Shown: positions 1-6,976 of the stretch, piece after piece
Layout: each line of letters opens with the position of its first letter
How positions within the stretch are numbered: position 1 is the stretch's first letter
DNA from: Thermococcus sp.
Lineage (GTDB): Archaea > Methanobacteriota_B > Thermococci > Thermococcales > Thermococcaceae
Reading direction: 5' to 3'
DNA length: 15,613 nucleotides
Assembly (NCBI GenBank): GCA_027001105.1
Contig: JALTMZ010000130.1
Location: forward strand, 1 to 15,613
Translations under genes and position numbers: made by a program
Notes under the pieces: generated by a model
What the model was told of the DNA's origin: nothing
The model's database searches: none
The model's input: the letters and a program-made list of their open reading frames with translations, nothing else

Positions 1-509
1 GCATATCCAACTCCGAATGATGTATCATTGGCCAGAGGAATTGGATTCTCCTTTGCTTTGTTGAATACGCTTACCAAATCGACGCTTCCTTGACCAATTC
101 TTGAATCAATAACAACGTGCTCCTCAACGTTTAAGTGTCTAACAGCTTTTCTCAGATACTCTTTTGCGGCCTTTATTGCAACTTCATGGACTGGAAACAT
201 TTCTCTATCAATGAACTCGACGGCTCTACCAGAGAGAAGGATATAGATCGGCTTTATGACCTCTCCACCACCAAACCTTGGATAAGCCCTACCACCTACA
301 ACTTCAACTTGATCGGTGTTGTGGTGAAGTATAATTCCGTATCTTTTGATATACTCTCTTGAAAGAGCCCTGCTTACCGCTTCAGCTATACCGTCAGCTA
401 TGCTGTCCGGGTGTCCAATTCCCTTTCTTTCAACTAATTCAACCTTCTGCATCTCTACTGGAGTCCTAATGAGCTCTTCCACAACTATATTCCTCTTTTT
501 CTCTGCCAT
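1..509 (-). CDS. mat: S-adenosylmethionine synthetase, archaeal type (3' part cut off by window edge)
   Basis: Makes S-adenosylmethionine from methionine and ATP in the cytosol. Only the N-terminal ~169 codons of a family usually about 400 residues long are present; the gene runs off the left edge. The reverse-strand translation starts [17 protein letters not shown] and contains the archaeal signature [16 protein letters not shown], then [12 protein letters not shown] and [15 protein letters not shown], characteristic of archaeal MAT rather than the bacterial MetK form. The ATG at 509-507 is preceded by AGGTGAT (513-519), which fixes the start. A TATA-like box lies at 553-566. The gene diverges from the H/ACA RNA at about 650. 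SAM made here would feed, among others, the radical SAM enzyme encoded at 12792, but there is no operon link. Confidence 0.93.
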   Translation of the reverse strand, partial: MAEKKRNIVVEELIRTPVEMQKVELVERKGIGHPDSIADGIAEAVSRALSREYIKRYGIILHHNTDQVEVVGGRAYPRFGGGEVIKPIYILLSGRAVEFIDREMFPVHEVAIKAAKEYLRKAVRHLNVEEHVVIDSRIGQGSVDLVSVFNKAKENPIPLANDTSFGVGY

Positions 510-552
510 GAGCATCACCTGTGAAGCTTTTCATGCATAGCTCTGAAGGTTC

Positions 553-566
553 GTTTATATATTTTT
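553..566 (-). promoter_or_regulatory. Probable mat promoter (TATA-like box)
   Basis: On the minus strand this reads AAAAATATATAAAC, a good TATA box. A start of transcription about 25 nt downstream would fall near 530-535, giving a short leader of about 25 nt that contains the AGGTGAT ribosome binding site. Position and composition are seen; the promoter function is inferred. Confidence 0.6.
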
Positions 567-620
567 CGGCATATCTTTATAGAGAGAATATAACTGAAAG
601 TTATTAAACAGAGAAAATCC

Positions 621-628
621 TTAAAATT
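621..628 (+). promoter_or_regulatory. Probable promoter of the first H/ACA RNA
   Basis: TTAAAATT preceded by A-rich sequence and CC. Its centre is about 26 nt before position 650, just ahead of the GC-rich structured RNA. It is a weak match to a TATA box, so the call rests mainly on spacing. Confidence 0.4.
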
Positions 629-649
629 CATGGCAGAGATAAAATAGTG

Positions 650-811
650 GACATCCGACCCTGCCCGGTGGCCCGACCGCGGGAGCGTTTGGGCAGCTAT
701 GAGCGCGAGGGACGATGCCGGGCGGACAGGGCTTGGCCTCCGGGGCCGCTCGAGGAAAGCCGACAACGGCTGACGATGAAGGCGGTAGGATATGCCAAGC
801 CCATATTTTTT
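650..811 (+). ncRNA. H/ACA box guide RNA, two hairpins
   Basis: A GC-rich island in AT-rich DNA with two tandem hairpins, each ending in an ACA-type box. Hairpin 1 has lower stem 661-668 (CTGCCCGG) paired with 718-725 (CCGGGCGG, one G-U pair), followed directly by ACA at 726-728. Hairpin 2 has a perfect 9-bp lower stem, 729-737 (GGGCTTGGC) with 794-802 (GCCAAGCCC), followed directly by ATA at 803-805 and a T6 run. Inside hairpin 1 an upper stem (about 678-681 with 704-707) leads to a UGA/GA kink-turn-like element (683-684, 700-702), the L7Ae site expected in archaeal H/ACA RNAs. Hairpin 2 has an inner AGCCG/CGGCT stem and TGACGATGA. Unpaired segments on both sides of each upper stem form the expected pseudouridylation pockets. 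By family, it guides rRNA pseudouridylation with Cbf5, Nop10, Gar1 and L7Ae. Targets are not assigned. Ends are approximate. Confidence 0.85.
806..811 (+). terminator. T-run ending the H/ACA RNA, overlapping next promoter
   Basis: Six T residues directly after the ATA box of the H/ACA RNA, typical of intrinsic archaeal termination. The same stretch read on as TTTTTTAAG (806-814) lies about 26 nt before a likely start of transcription near 836, so it may double as the TATA box of the translin-like gene. Confidence 0.5.
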
Positions 812-844
812 AAGTTTTTCCTCTAACAAGTTTTGGTGGAGACA

Positions 845-1462
845 ATGAAAATTGCGGAGATAATAACCGAAATCAGAGAGGTTCTTGATGAGAAAGATGC
901 GCTGAGAGAGGAAGCTCTAAAAACAACAAGAGATATTGTTCGTTTAAGCGGCGATGCAATAAAGGCCCTTCATAGAGAGAATTTCGAGTTGGCTGAGGAG
1001 AGGCTCAATAAAGCTCAGGAATTAGTTAAACACCTTAAAGAGATGCTCAAAAATCACCAAGATTTGTATTTCACAGGCTATGTTCAAAATGCACATCAGG
1101 AGTTTGTAGAAGCAATGCTCTTTTACAGCTATCTGAAAGACCAAGAGTTCCCTTCCCCAGGAGAACTTGGAATTCCAGAGGCAGATTATGTCTTAGGCAT
1201 TGGAGATTTCATTGGTGAGCTGAGAAGATATTTCCTAATTCTGCTCATGAATGGGAACATAGCAAAAGCAGAGAAGGTCTATCATTTCATGGAGAGTGTT
1301 TATGAAGAGCTCATGACTCTTGAATATCCAAAGGGATTGGTGAATATAAGACAGAAACAAGATCAGGCTCGCTACATTCTGGAGAGAACACTTGAGGATT
1401 TAACGAGAGCAAAGATAAACAAAGCTTTAGAGGAAAAACTCGAAGAGGCTTTGAAGAGATGA
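845..1462 (+). CDS. Translin-family protein (archaeal)
   Basis: A 205-residue, almost wholly alpha-helical protein. The patterns [17 protein letters not shown] near residue 40, [16 protein letters not shown] near 75, and the acidic-rich [20 protein letters not shown] match the archaeal translin family (a predicted nucleic-acid-binding group, COG2178 type), whose eukaryotic relatives bind single-stranded RNA and DNA and form the RNase C3PO with TRAX. The EAMLFY and DxxGELRR regions carry the acidic residues expected in TRAX-like nuclease subunits, so a ribonuclease role is possible but not shown. The ATG at 845 is chosen because GGTGG (835-839) lies 5 nt before it; the upstream TTG in frame is part of this site. 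It opens a plus-strand gene string and overlaps endonuclease V by ATGA. Confidence 0.8.
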   Translation: MKIAEIITEIREVLDEKDALREEALKTTRDIVRLSGDAIKALHRENFELAEERLNKAQELVKHLKEMLKNHQDLYFTGYVQNAHQEFVEAMLFYSYLKDQEFPSPGELGIPEADYVLGIGDFIGELRRYFLILLMNGNIAKAEKVYHFMESVYEELMTLEYPKGLVNIRQKQDQARYILERTLEDLTRAKINKALEEKLEEALKR

Positions 1463-2040
1463 GCAAGGCTAATGTGAATTTCAAAAAGATCGCTGAAGTG
1501 CAGAGAAAGCTCAGCAAAAGAATAGTTGAAAAACCATTGGATATTTCGCGAATTAAGACGATTGGTGCAGTTGATGTTTCGTATAAAAAAGACAGGGCAA
1601 AGGCAGCTTTTGTTTTGTGTTCTTTTCCTTCATGTGAGATTTTGAAAGCTAAAGTCATTGAGACTAACGTTGATTTTCCATATATCCCAACATTTTTCTT
1701 TTTGAGGGAAACGAGACCCGTTTTGTTAGCACTCAAGGGAGAAAGGTTCGATGTTCTCTTAGTTGAGGGACACGGCAAAGCTCATCCAAGGGGCTATGGT
1801 TTGGCATCTCACATTGGTTTGCTACTTAAAAAGCCCACGATTGGAATTGCTAAGAAACCTTTGAGAGGATATCCAGAAGGTTCTCTTGTGAAAGTGGGAA
1901 AAGCTTATGTAAGCGTTGGAAATTTAATTGATTTGAACTCTGCAGCAAAAATTGTAGAGATGGTAAATGAGAACGGCTATCCCAAGCCGCTTAAAATTGC
2001 AGATAGACTTTCAAAGGGTGCTGAAAATGAAAAAGCTTAA
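1459..2040 (+). CDS. nfi: Endonuclease V (deoxyinosine 3' endonuclease)
   Basis: Cleaves the second phosphodiester bond 3' of deoxyinosine, starting repair of deaminated adenine; in some lineages it acts on RNA inosine. The 193-residue protein has the family motifs in order: GAVDVSY with catalytic Asp39, the strand-separating wedge PYIPTF at 74-79, FLRE with Glu84, and [18 protein letters not shown] at 103-120, then a C-terminal [10 protein letters not shown]. Archaeal and bacterial enzymes normally have DG in the third motif (Asp110 in the Thermotoga numbering); here it is Glu103, codon GAG. The protein is also shorter than the roughly 220 residues common in the family. It begins inside the stop of the translin-like gene (ATGA) and its end overlaps the riboflavin kinase start by 14 nt, so the genes are probably co-translated. 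Confidence 0.9.
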   Translation: MSKANVNFKKIAEVQRKLSKRIVEKPLDISRIKTIGAVDVSYKKDRAKAAFVLCSFPSCEILKAKVIETNVDFPYIPTFFFLRETRPVLLALKGERFDVLLVEGHGKAHPRGYGLASHIGLLLKKPTIGIAKKPLRGYPEGSLVKVGKAYVSVGNLIDLNSAAKIVEMVNENGYPKPLKIADRLSKGAENEKA

Positions 2041-2662
2041 ATTAATCCTACAGATTGCAAAAAACGGTGCAATTGGTGAGAAGGCTAAAATTACTCTCCG
2101 AGAACTATCAAAAGAGCTCGAAGTGTCTCCTCAAACTGTTTTAAGATGGCTTGATGAACTTGAAAAAGAAGGGTATATAACGCGCACAGTTGAAGGAAAG
2201 AAAACCTGCATCGAGCTGACTGACAAAGCTCTGATGTACCTGGAAGAGCTTTATGAACAACTCTCGAATGTTTTATATCAAGGGGTGATAATTGGAGAAG
2301 TTATTTCGGGACTTGGAGAAGGAGCATACTATGTGAGACAGTATGCTCCCCTAATTAAGGAGTATCTTGGATTTGAACCATATCCCGGCACACTCAACAT
2401 AAAGATAATTTTCCCAAAAACTATTTTTGATGCACTATGCAACGTCAAACCAATACTGATTCCAGGGTTTGTTAAGAATGGAAGGACTTTTGGAGATGTT
2501 AGAGCGTATAAAGTTAAAATAAACGGAATTGAAGGTGCCATAGTGATACCTTCCAGAACCATACACCCCCCGAGAATTGCCGAGGTTATAGCACCCGTTT
2601 ACTTGAGGAGGGAACTTAACCTGAAAGATGGCTCAAGAATAAAGCTGAAGGTGATAAGATGA
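2027..2662 (+). CDS. ribK: CTP-dependent riboflavin kinase with N-terminal winged helix (RbkR-like)
   Basis: Phosphorylates riboflavin to FMN using CTP, the archaeal alternative to ATP-dependent RibF. Residues 1-80 form a winged helix-turn-helix ([19 protein letters not shown] followed by [10 protein letters not shown]), and residues about 85-211 form the kinase, with [12 protein letters not shown], the nucleotide/Mg loop [11 protein letters not shown], and PSRTIHPP. The fused form is known from archaea as RbkR, a kinase that also represses riboflavin genes, so autoregulation and control of rib genes elsewhere is likely here, but no operator was recognised. The ATG at 2027 was chosen for GGGTG at 2016-2020; the longer in-frame start at 1967 lies deep in endonuclease V. 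It overlaps endonuclease V by 14 nt and the next gene by ATGA. Confidence 0.9.
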   Translation: MKKLKLILQIAKNGAIGEKAKITLRELSKELEVSPQTVLRWLDELEKEGYITRTVEGKKTCIELTDKALMYLEELYEQLSNVLYQGVIIGEVISGLGEGAYYVRQYAPLIKEYLGFEPYPGTLNIKIIFPKTIFDALCNVKPILIPGFVKNGRTFGDVRAYKVKINGIEGAIVIPSRTIHPPRIAEVIAPVYLRRELNLKDGSRIKLKVIR

Positions 2663-3183
2663 AAAAAGAAATTATGGGCATACTTGGCTTTGGAGGGCTG
2701 GGCATTACCTTAAGCTTTTTTCTGATAGTCATGGTGTATCCTTCATATACAGCCATTGAAAAACTCATGCCTCTTTATCTTGGAGGTCTAATACTGGGTG
2801 GTATTTTTGGCATGGTTAAAGGGAATATTAACGCCAGTGGATATGCATTCATATTGGGATTTTTGATAACCACTATCCTCCATATCCTGTGGATTAGTTT
2901 TCCTTTCAAAGTATCTTATGCTTTTGCTTTTTTAGCTTTGGTTGTCTTTGTGATGTGGATCGTGGAATCAACAAGTACTCTGGATATAGCGATTGTCCCA
3001 TTTGCATATTTTGGAGGGTTCATCCTTGCAGCCATTCTGTTTAGGAATGTTGAAATGTACAAGATTGAAGGCTCGGTGATGAGCATTGTTCTTGTTGGTG
3101 TTGTGGGGGCGGGAATAAGTCTTTTAATGAGCATGTTCAAAGCATTTGTTGAAACAGCACAGACAGCTAAGAAGAAAATTTAA
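2659..3183 (+). CDS. Small integral membrane protein, function unknown
   Basis: A 174-residue hydrophobic protein with about five predicted membrane segments: [20 protein letters not shown] (near 8-27), a Gly-rich segment [15 protein letters not shown] (near 40-54), a third near 60-80, a fourth at [14 protein letters not shown], then [14 protein letters not shown] and the C-terminal segment [20 protein letters not shown]. It ends with a short basic tail (AKKKI), suggesting a cytosolic C-terminus. I recognise no family. The start overlaps the riboflavin kinase stop (ATGA), so it is probably in the same operon. A flavin-related transport role is conceivable from the neighbour only; nothing in the sequence supports it directly. 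Confidence 0.75.
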   Translation: MKKEIMGILGFGGLGITLSFFLIVMVYPSYTAIEKLMPLYLGGLILGGIFGMVKGNINASGYAFILGFLITTILHILWISFPFKVSYAFAFLALVVFVMWIVESTSTLDIAIVPFAYFGGFILAAILFRNVEMYKIEGSVMSIVLVGVVGAGISLLMSMFKAFVETAQTAKKKI

Positions 3184-3217
3184 AAGCAGAAAAAAGAACT
3201 TAGATGTGGTGGTTGGA

Positions 3218-3427
3218 ATGGTAATGAGGCTGTCAAAACTTTACGGGAAACAGATATACAACACCAGAGGATACTACGTTGGCTATGTTGATGAGGTTTT
3301 GATTGACATTGATAGGGGGCATGGAAAGGTTTTAGCCCTTGGATTGCCCGGCGAGAAAGTCGGAATTCCCTACGACAGGGTCACTGCGATTGGGGACATC
3401 ATTTTGGTTAAAGCCAAGGAGGAGTGA
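3218..3427 (+). CDS. PRC-barrel domain protein, single domain
   Basis: A 69-residue protein made of one PRC-barrel beta-barrel domain: RLSKLYGKQIYNTRGYYVG, VDEVLIDIDRGHGKVLALGL, and the closing strands KVGIPYDRVTAIGDIILV. Such small archaeal PRC-barrel proteins occur widely; haloarchaeal relatives act as adaptors with SepF in FtsZ-based division, while bacterial relatives occur in photosynthetic reaction centres and in RimM. Which role applies here is unknown. The ATG at 3218 is chosen since GGTGG (3208-3212) lies 5 nt before it; a second ATG at 3224 is possible. It follows the membrane protein after 34 nt and converges on the DHH gene with only 5 nt between their stops. Confidence 0.8.
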   Translation: MVMRLSKLYGKQIYNTRGYYVGYVDEVLIDIDRGHGKVLALGLPGEKVGIPYDRVTAIGDIILVKAKEE

Positions 3428-3432
3428 TCTTT

Positions 3433-4896
3433 TCAGCCCTCTTTTACCCCCAATGCTTCAAGGAATTTTTCTGTTATAGCCTCTTCTGCAAGTCTTAGTA
3501 ATGAGCTCTTATCCTTTGCCAGTTTAAATATTCCAAGACTTATCCTTGCCCCTCCAGACTGTGCATGACCCCCTCCGCTACCTATGTCCCCAAATGCATC
3601 CTTTAGGACTTTTCCAATGTTGATTCTCACATCCCTTGTCCTGGCGGATATCTCAATTCTATCATCAACTATTCCAAAAACAAGGACTGTAGTTATTCCC
3701 TCAAGCCTTAGGAGGAAATCAGCTGATTCTGCTATGGCGTCTCTGTTCGTTATAAATCCAACGTTCGAAATAACCACGTTCTTGTATATTTTTCTGTTAA
3801 GAATTGCTCTGGCGAGGATCTCAGCAGTTTCTGTTGAGATATCCGGATGCTCGATTTTATCAAGCAGTTCGTAGTTGACTTTCTCTGCCAAGAATTCAAT
3901 GGCTTTCAGGTCAACATGGCTAAGCTTTGAAAACTTCTTTGTATCAACATAAACGCCATAGAACAAACCGGTGGAAAGGGTTTCGTTTAGTGGCAAATTA
4001 AGAGCCTTAAAGTACTCGGCAAGTATTGAGGAAGTTGCATTGACCTCAGGTCGTATATCAACAAATGCATCTTGGGGCAGCTTTTCTTTGAGGCTTTGAA
4101 GAATTTGATGATGGTCAATGATAATTTGAATCTTTTTGAAGTCATCCTCTTCAAGAATTGTAAGATTCCCATTGGGCTGGGAGTCTATAAGAGCAATGAA
4201 AGGGTATCTTTTAATCTCATAAGAACCCCTTGAAACTTTGCTCATGTCAACTCCAAGAACATTTAAAAGGGCTTTATTTTCGTGATGGGTAATTTCTCCA
4301 CCATACACTATATGCACTTTAAATCCAAAGTTTTGTGCTATTGTCTTTAATGCTGCCGCACTTGCCATGGAATCTGGGTCGGGATTATCGTGCATAACTA
4401 TTAGAAGACCGTCTCCTTTTTGTTTGAGCTGCTGGAGTTTTTTAGCAAGAAGATTTGCATTCTTCTTTTCCCCAAACATCTCAACTATATCAACAACGAC
4501 CTTAGAGATAGCCTTTCTTGGAGATACAGTGTAGTCTATTTTAACCTCTGTTTCAAATTCTTCCTTAATTTGATTCACAATATCCTCCTGGCTTACATCA
4601 TCAGGAAGAATCGTAAGAATAGGAATTGATTTGTTGTTTGAGCGTATTACTTGGATGGTGCGCTTTATTGTGGGAACATCCATTGTTGTAATGATCGCTA
4701 AATCGGCCTTATCTATGTGCGCCTTGAGTAGAGTGGCAGTATATGAAAAATCACCGTGAACAACTTGAAAGCCACTTTCAGATAGTGACCTGGCTCGTAG
4801 CTCATCTTTTTCAATAATTGTGATATCAAACTCCCCTTTCAAAGCTTCTGCGATAGTTCTTCCAATTGCCCCTCCACCAAGTATGAGGACCTTCAT
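3433..4896 (-). CDS. TrkA_N (RCK)-DHH/DHHA1 phosphoesterase
   Basis: A 487-residue fusion. Residues 1-115 form a Rossmann-type TrkA_N/RCK domain with GGGAIG at 7-12 and an acidic end to strand 2 (IIEKDE), expected to bind NAD(H) or another nucleotide. Residues about 160-320 form a DHH phosphoesterase with the metal motif DNPDPDS near 168-174 and IDHHQ near 260; residues about 370-475 form DHHA1 with GSGGGHAQSGGARI near 440. This resembles NrnA/GdpP-type enzymes that degrade nanoRNA, pAp or cyclic di-AMP. The RCK part suggests ligand control or a link to potassium uptake, since RCK domains regulate K+ channels. The substrate cannot be read from sequence. ATG at 4896 is chosen for GGTGGG at 4901-4906; the GTG at 4905 is part of that site. 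It diverges from the three-module protein. Confidence 0.85.
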   Translation of the reverse strand: MKVLILGGGAIGRTIAEALKGEFDITIIEKDELRARSLSESGFQVVHGDFSYTATLLKAHIDKADLAIITTMDVPTIKRTIQVIRSNNKSIPILTILPDDVSQEDIVNQIKEEFETEVKIDYTVSPRKAISKVVVDIVEMFGEKKNANLLAKKLQQLKQKGDGLLIVMHDNPDPDSMASAAALKTIAQNFGFKVHIVYGGEITHHENKALLNVLGVDMSKVSRGSYEIKRYPFIALIDSQPNGNLTILEEDDFKKIQIIIDHHQILQSLKEKLPQDAFVDIRPEVNATSSILAEYFKALNLPLNETLSTGLFYGVYVDTKKFSKLSHVDLKAIEFLAEKVNYELLDKIEHPDISTETAEILARAILNRKIYKNVVISNVGFITNRDAIAESADFLLRLEGITTVLVFGIVDDRIEISARTRDVRINIGKVLKDAFGDIGSGGGHAQSGGARISLGIFKLAKDKSSLLRLAEEAITEKFLEALGVKEG

Positions 4897-4920
4897 TTTT
4901 CCCACCTTTAATACAATAAT

Positions 4921-4931
4921 GTTTAAATATT
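4921..4931 (-). promoter_or_regulatory. Probable promoter of the DHH gene
   Basis: Minus-strand ATTTAAACATT in an AT-rich stretch, about 25 nt before the GGTGGG ribosome binding site of the DHH phosphoesterase gene. This implies a very short leader. Inferred from position. Confidence 0.45.
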
Positions 4932-4983
4932 AGCGTGGATGTATTTTAGTAAGAATGCCCTTTCAACGATTTTTGGAGAGTAG

Positions 4984-4993
4984 TGATATATAT
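4984..4993 (+). promoter_or_regulatory. Probable promoter of the three-module protein gene
   Basis: TGATATATAT, a TATA-like box about 25 nt before the GTGGTGA ribosome binding site at 5011-5017. A start of transcription near 5013-5015 would leave almost no leader. Confidence 0.5.
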
Positions 4994-5020
4994 ACCTAAT
5001 GGTATATGTGGTGGTGAAAT

Positions 5021-6820
5021 ATGCAGCTACCTAAAATGCAGCCGTTTAAAGAAAATATTGTGTCTACAAGCAAGGATGACTTTGTATCACTTATCCGTGA
5101 AGTCCTCACTAATGCTAATGGGGCATTTATCAAAATATTTACCAAGGACTCTAATGAGAAATACTATTTCACGGTATTAACGGACAACTCAAAGATACTC
5201 GCAGCTTATGGAAAGTTTCTGATCGCGAATAAAGATGTAATCGGGAAGGAAGCCCTGGATGCTCTCAGGTTGCTCCTTTCAAATCCAATGGTCGTTGATG
5301 TATATACCCTCGATGAGATAACGCTTAAGCTGTCTATTGCAGACAACATTGAGATCTACAGCGCAACCCCCAAAATTGGCATTGAGGAATTCCTTGAAGT
5401 TCCCAGGCAGAGTGAGTTTTCTGAAGTTCTTGAAAAGGAGAAACTCCTGGAACAGGTTTTAGAAAAAGTTAAGAGGGAGGAGAGAATAAAACCTGCACCT
5501 CAAATTGAGAAAGTCAAAGAGGTGGAAAGGGCAAAAGTTCCAGAGATAACAGAAAAACCCCCGGAGGAAAAGCCAGTCAAAGTTCCTAAAGAGGCTTCTA
5601 AACCAGTTCCTCAAAAGGTAGCTAAAAAAGAAGAGCCTAAGGTGAAGATTGAAATAATTGGAAGCGAAGCATTTAAACCGGCTCTTGAAGAGGCGTTCAA
5701 AGAGTACTCAAAAGTTCTTCTCAATGACATTAAGAAGATGAACGATACAGTCCTTAATGATATAGAAATTCGCGGTGAAATTGGAACTGGGGTAGTATAC
5801 TTAACAATTCAGCTCAATGCAAATGTCGAGGACGAAAAGAATATCGAAATTGCAAAAAGAAAGATTCTATTCTTTGCCAATAGGCACATACCTGTTATAG
5901 GGAGAGTTTCTGGGCTGAAGCCAATAATTAGAACCGTAAAGGTGAACGTGATAGCTGGTGAGAAAGTTGATACCATGGAAGAAAAAGAAAGAGGAGAGGT
6001 TGAGCTGTGGCGACTTAAAAAGCCACCGACAGTTCAAGTTACTCCCAAGATATCTCTTACAATTGATCCAGAATTCAGAACATACTTTAGTGCCTATTCA
6101 AAGGCTCTTCTAAGGGACATAGAAGATGCGGGGATTAGAGTTGAAAAGATGGAAGTAGAAGTCGAAGGACGAAAAGAGCACGAAATTAACATAAAGCTTC
6201 ACGCTTCTGCAACCAATATGAGCAGAATCCAGATCGAATCATTTGTAACTGCTCTTGCTAAAAAGCATGCTCGGGAAATAGGAAAAGCCCTTAAGAAATA
6301 TGTATGGGTGCACAGGGTAGAGGTTGAAAGTATAATGCCTCAGCAACCATCGAGTGCCATGGAATCTCAAGTAAGTACAAAAGCTGCAGAAATCCTCAAG
6401 AAAAAATCGGAAATAGAAAAAGAGGTAGAAAAACTTCTTAAAGAGGCAGGTATTAAGGAGCTGTCGTTCCTAACTGAAGACAAGAAAAGAGATGTAGAGC
6501 AAACGTTGCTCAAAAGCCGTATTGAACCTGCCATGGAAACTTTGAAATCAAGGGTTCAGAACGACCTTAAGTTGCTTCCGAGGGTCACTTTTAAGTGGCT
6601 CAAGATGAACTGGAACTTCACGGGTTCAAACGTGGAAGTTATATTTGAAGTCAGCTTTGCAAAAGAGGAAGTTGGGGGATTATTTGGGACATTTTCAGGG
6701 ATTTCTGACGATAAAATAAAAGAAGATGCTATTAGGACAATAAAGAAGGCTATGGAAGATGTTTCAAGAGAATATGGCGTAAATATTGTCCCAAAAAGAA
6801 TAAACGTCCTTGTCCGCTGA
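5021..6820 (+). CDS. Unknown 599-residue protein with three tandem alpha/beta modules
   Basis: Function not recognised. Residues 1-125 form a small alpha/beta domain (SLIREVLTNANGAFIKIFTK, then YYFTVLTDNSKILAAYG) of the kind seen in archaeal uncharacterised families that sense or bind something; I suspect a DUF2226-like domain but cannot confirm it. Residues about 130-207 are a charged, Pro- and Lys-rich linker. Then come three similar modules of about 95-105 residues, at about 208-312, 343-437 and 497-599, each with a helix, a pair of beta strands, a long helix and a final strand. YSKVLLNDIKK in module 1 matches YSKALLRDIED in module 2; the strand ends VNVI, VESI and INVLV correspond. A coiled-coil segment lies at about 445-480. 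No signal peptide or membrane segment is seen, so it is probably cytosolic. The start is fixed by GGTGGTGA just before ATG. Monocistronic. Confidence 0.75.
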   Translation: MQLPKMQPFKENIVSTSKDDFVSLIREVLTNANGAFIKIFTKDSNEKYYFTVLTDNSKILAAYGKFLIANKDVIGKEALDALRLLLSNPMVVDVYTLDEITLKLSIADNIEIYSATPKIGIEEFLEVPRQSEFSEVLEKEKLLEQVLEKVKREERIKPAPQIEKVKEVERAKVPEITEKPPEEKPVKVPKEASKPVPQKVAKKEEPKVKIEIIGSEAFKPALEEAFKEYSKVLLNDIKKMNDTVLNDIEIRGEIGTGVVYLTIQLNANVEDEKNIEIAKRKILFFANRHIPVIGRVSGLKPIIRTVKVNVIAGEKVDTMEEKERGEVELWRLKKPPTVQVTPKISLTIDPEFRTYFSAYSKALLRDIEDAGIRVEKMEVEVEGRKEHEINIKLHASATNMSRIQIESFVTALAKKHAREIGKALKKYVWVHRVEVESIMPQQPSSAMESQVSTKAAEILKKKSEIEKEVEKLLKEAGIKELSFLTEDKKRDVEQTLLKSRIEPAMETLKSRVQNDLKLLPRVTFKWLKMNWNFTGSNVEVIFEVSFAKEEVGGLFGTFSGISDDKIKEDAIRTIKKAMEDVSREYGVNIVPKRINVLVR

Positions 6821-6830
6821 TTTTTAAATT

Positions 6831-6889
6831 TTATCAGCACTCAAGATCATCATCATTGCAGAGCTCAGTTCTGCCGAGGTCATCATCTG
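6831..6889 (-). ncRNA. C/D box methylation guide RNA (first)
   Basis: On the minus strand, in order: C box ATGATGA (6886-6880), 11-nt guide CCTCGGCAGAA, D' box CTGA (6868-6865), 8-nt spacer, C' box ATGATGA (6856-6850), 12-nt guide TGATCTTGAGTG, D box CTGA (6837-6834). All four boxes match consensus, and spacing is that of archaeal C/D RNAs that guide 2'-O-methylation with L7Ae, Nop5 and fibrillarin. By the D+5 rule the D' guide would modify G in a target UUCUG..., and the D guide C in CACUC.... I could not place either target. A TATA box on the same strand at 6910-6917 is correctly spaced. The 3' end lies 14 nt past the stop of the plus-strand gene. Confidence 0.9.
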
Positions 6890-6909
6890 AAATTTTTCAA
6901 CTTTAAATG

Positions 6910-6917
6910 CTTATAAA
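6910..6917 (-). promoter_or_regulatory. Promoter of the first C/D RNA
   Basis: Minus-strand TTTATAAG, a strong Thermococcales-type TATA box, centred about 25 nt before the C box of the C/D RNA. Confidence 0.7.
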
Positions 6918-6947
6918 TTCATTTATGATATTTGTCGAAACGTTAAG

Positions 6948-6955
6948 TTTTTAAG
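6948..6955 (+). promoter_or_regulatory. Probable promoter of the EamA gene
   Basis: TTTTTAAG centred about 26 nt before the ATG at 6977. With no convincing ribosome binding site before that ATG, this spacing suggests a leaderless mRNA starting at or next to the start codon. Confidence 0.45.
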
Positions 6956-6976
6956 TTAAGTGGAAGACGAGATCAC

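Noticed and set aside
650..811. SRP RNA or RNase P RNA as the identity of the GC-rich islands here and at 7879-8040
   Set aside because: Both islands are about 160 nt, far below the roughly 300 nt or more of those RNAs, and the ACA/ATA-ended tandem hairpins explain them better. The GAGGAAAG at 751-758 is a chance match to an RNase P element.
515..829. Open reading frame of 104 codons on the minus strand
   Set aside because: It covers the GC-rich H/ACA RNA; the long frame results from base composition, and there is no ribosome binding site or family match.
3987..4172. Short frames inside the DHH gene and elsewhere as small genes
   Set aside because: They lie in other frames of well-supported genes, with no ribosome binding site or recognisable domain.
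6817..6837. CTGAT...ATCAG inverted repeat after the 599-residue protein as a hairpin terminator
   Set aside because: The arms are the gene's stop codon and the D box of the antisense C/D RNA; with an 11-nt AT-only centre it would be a weak hairpin, and both arms have better explanations.
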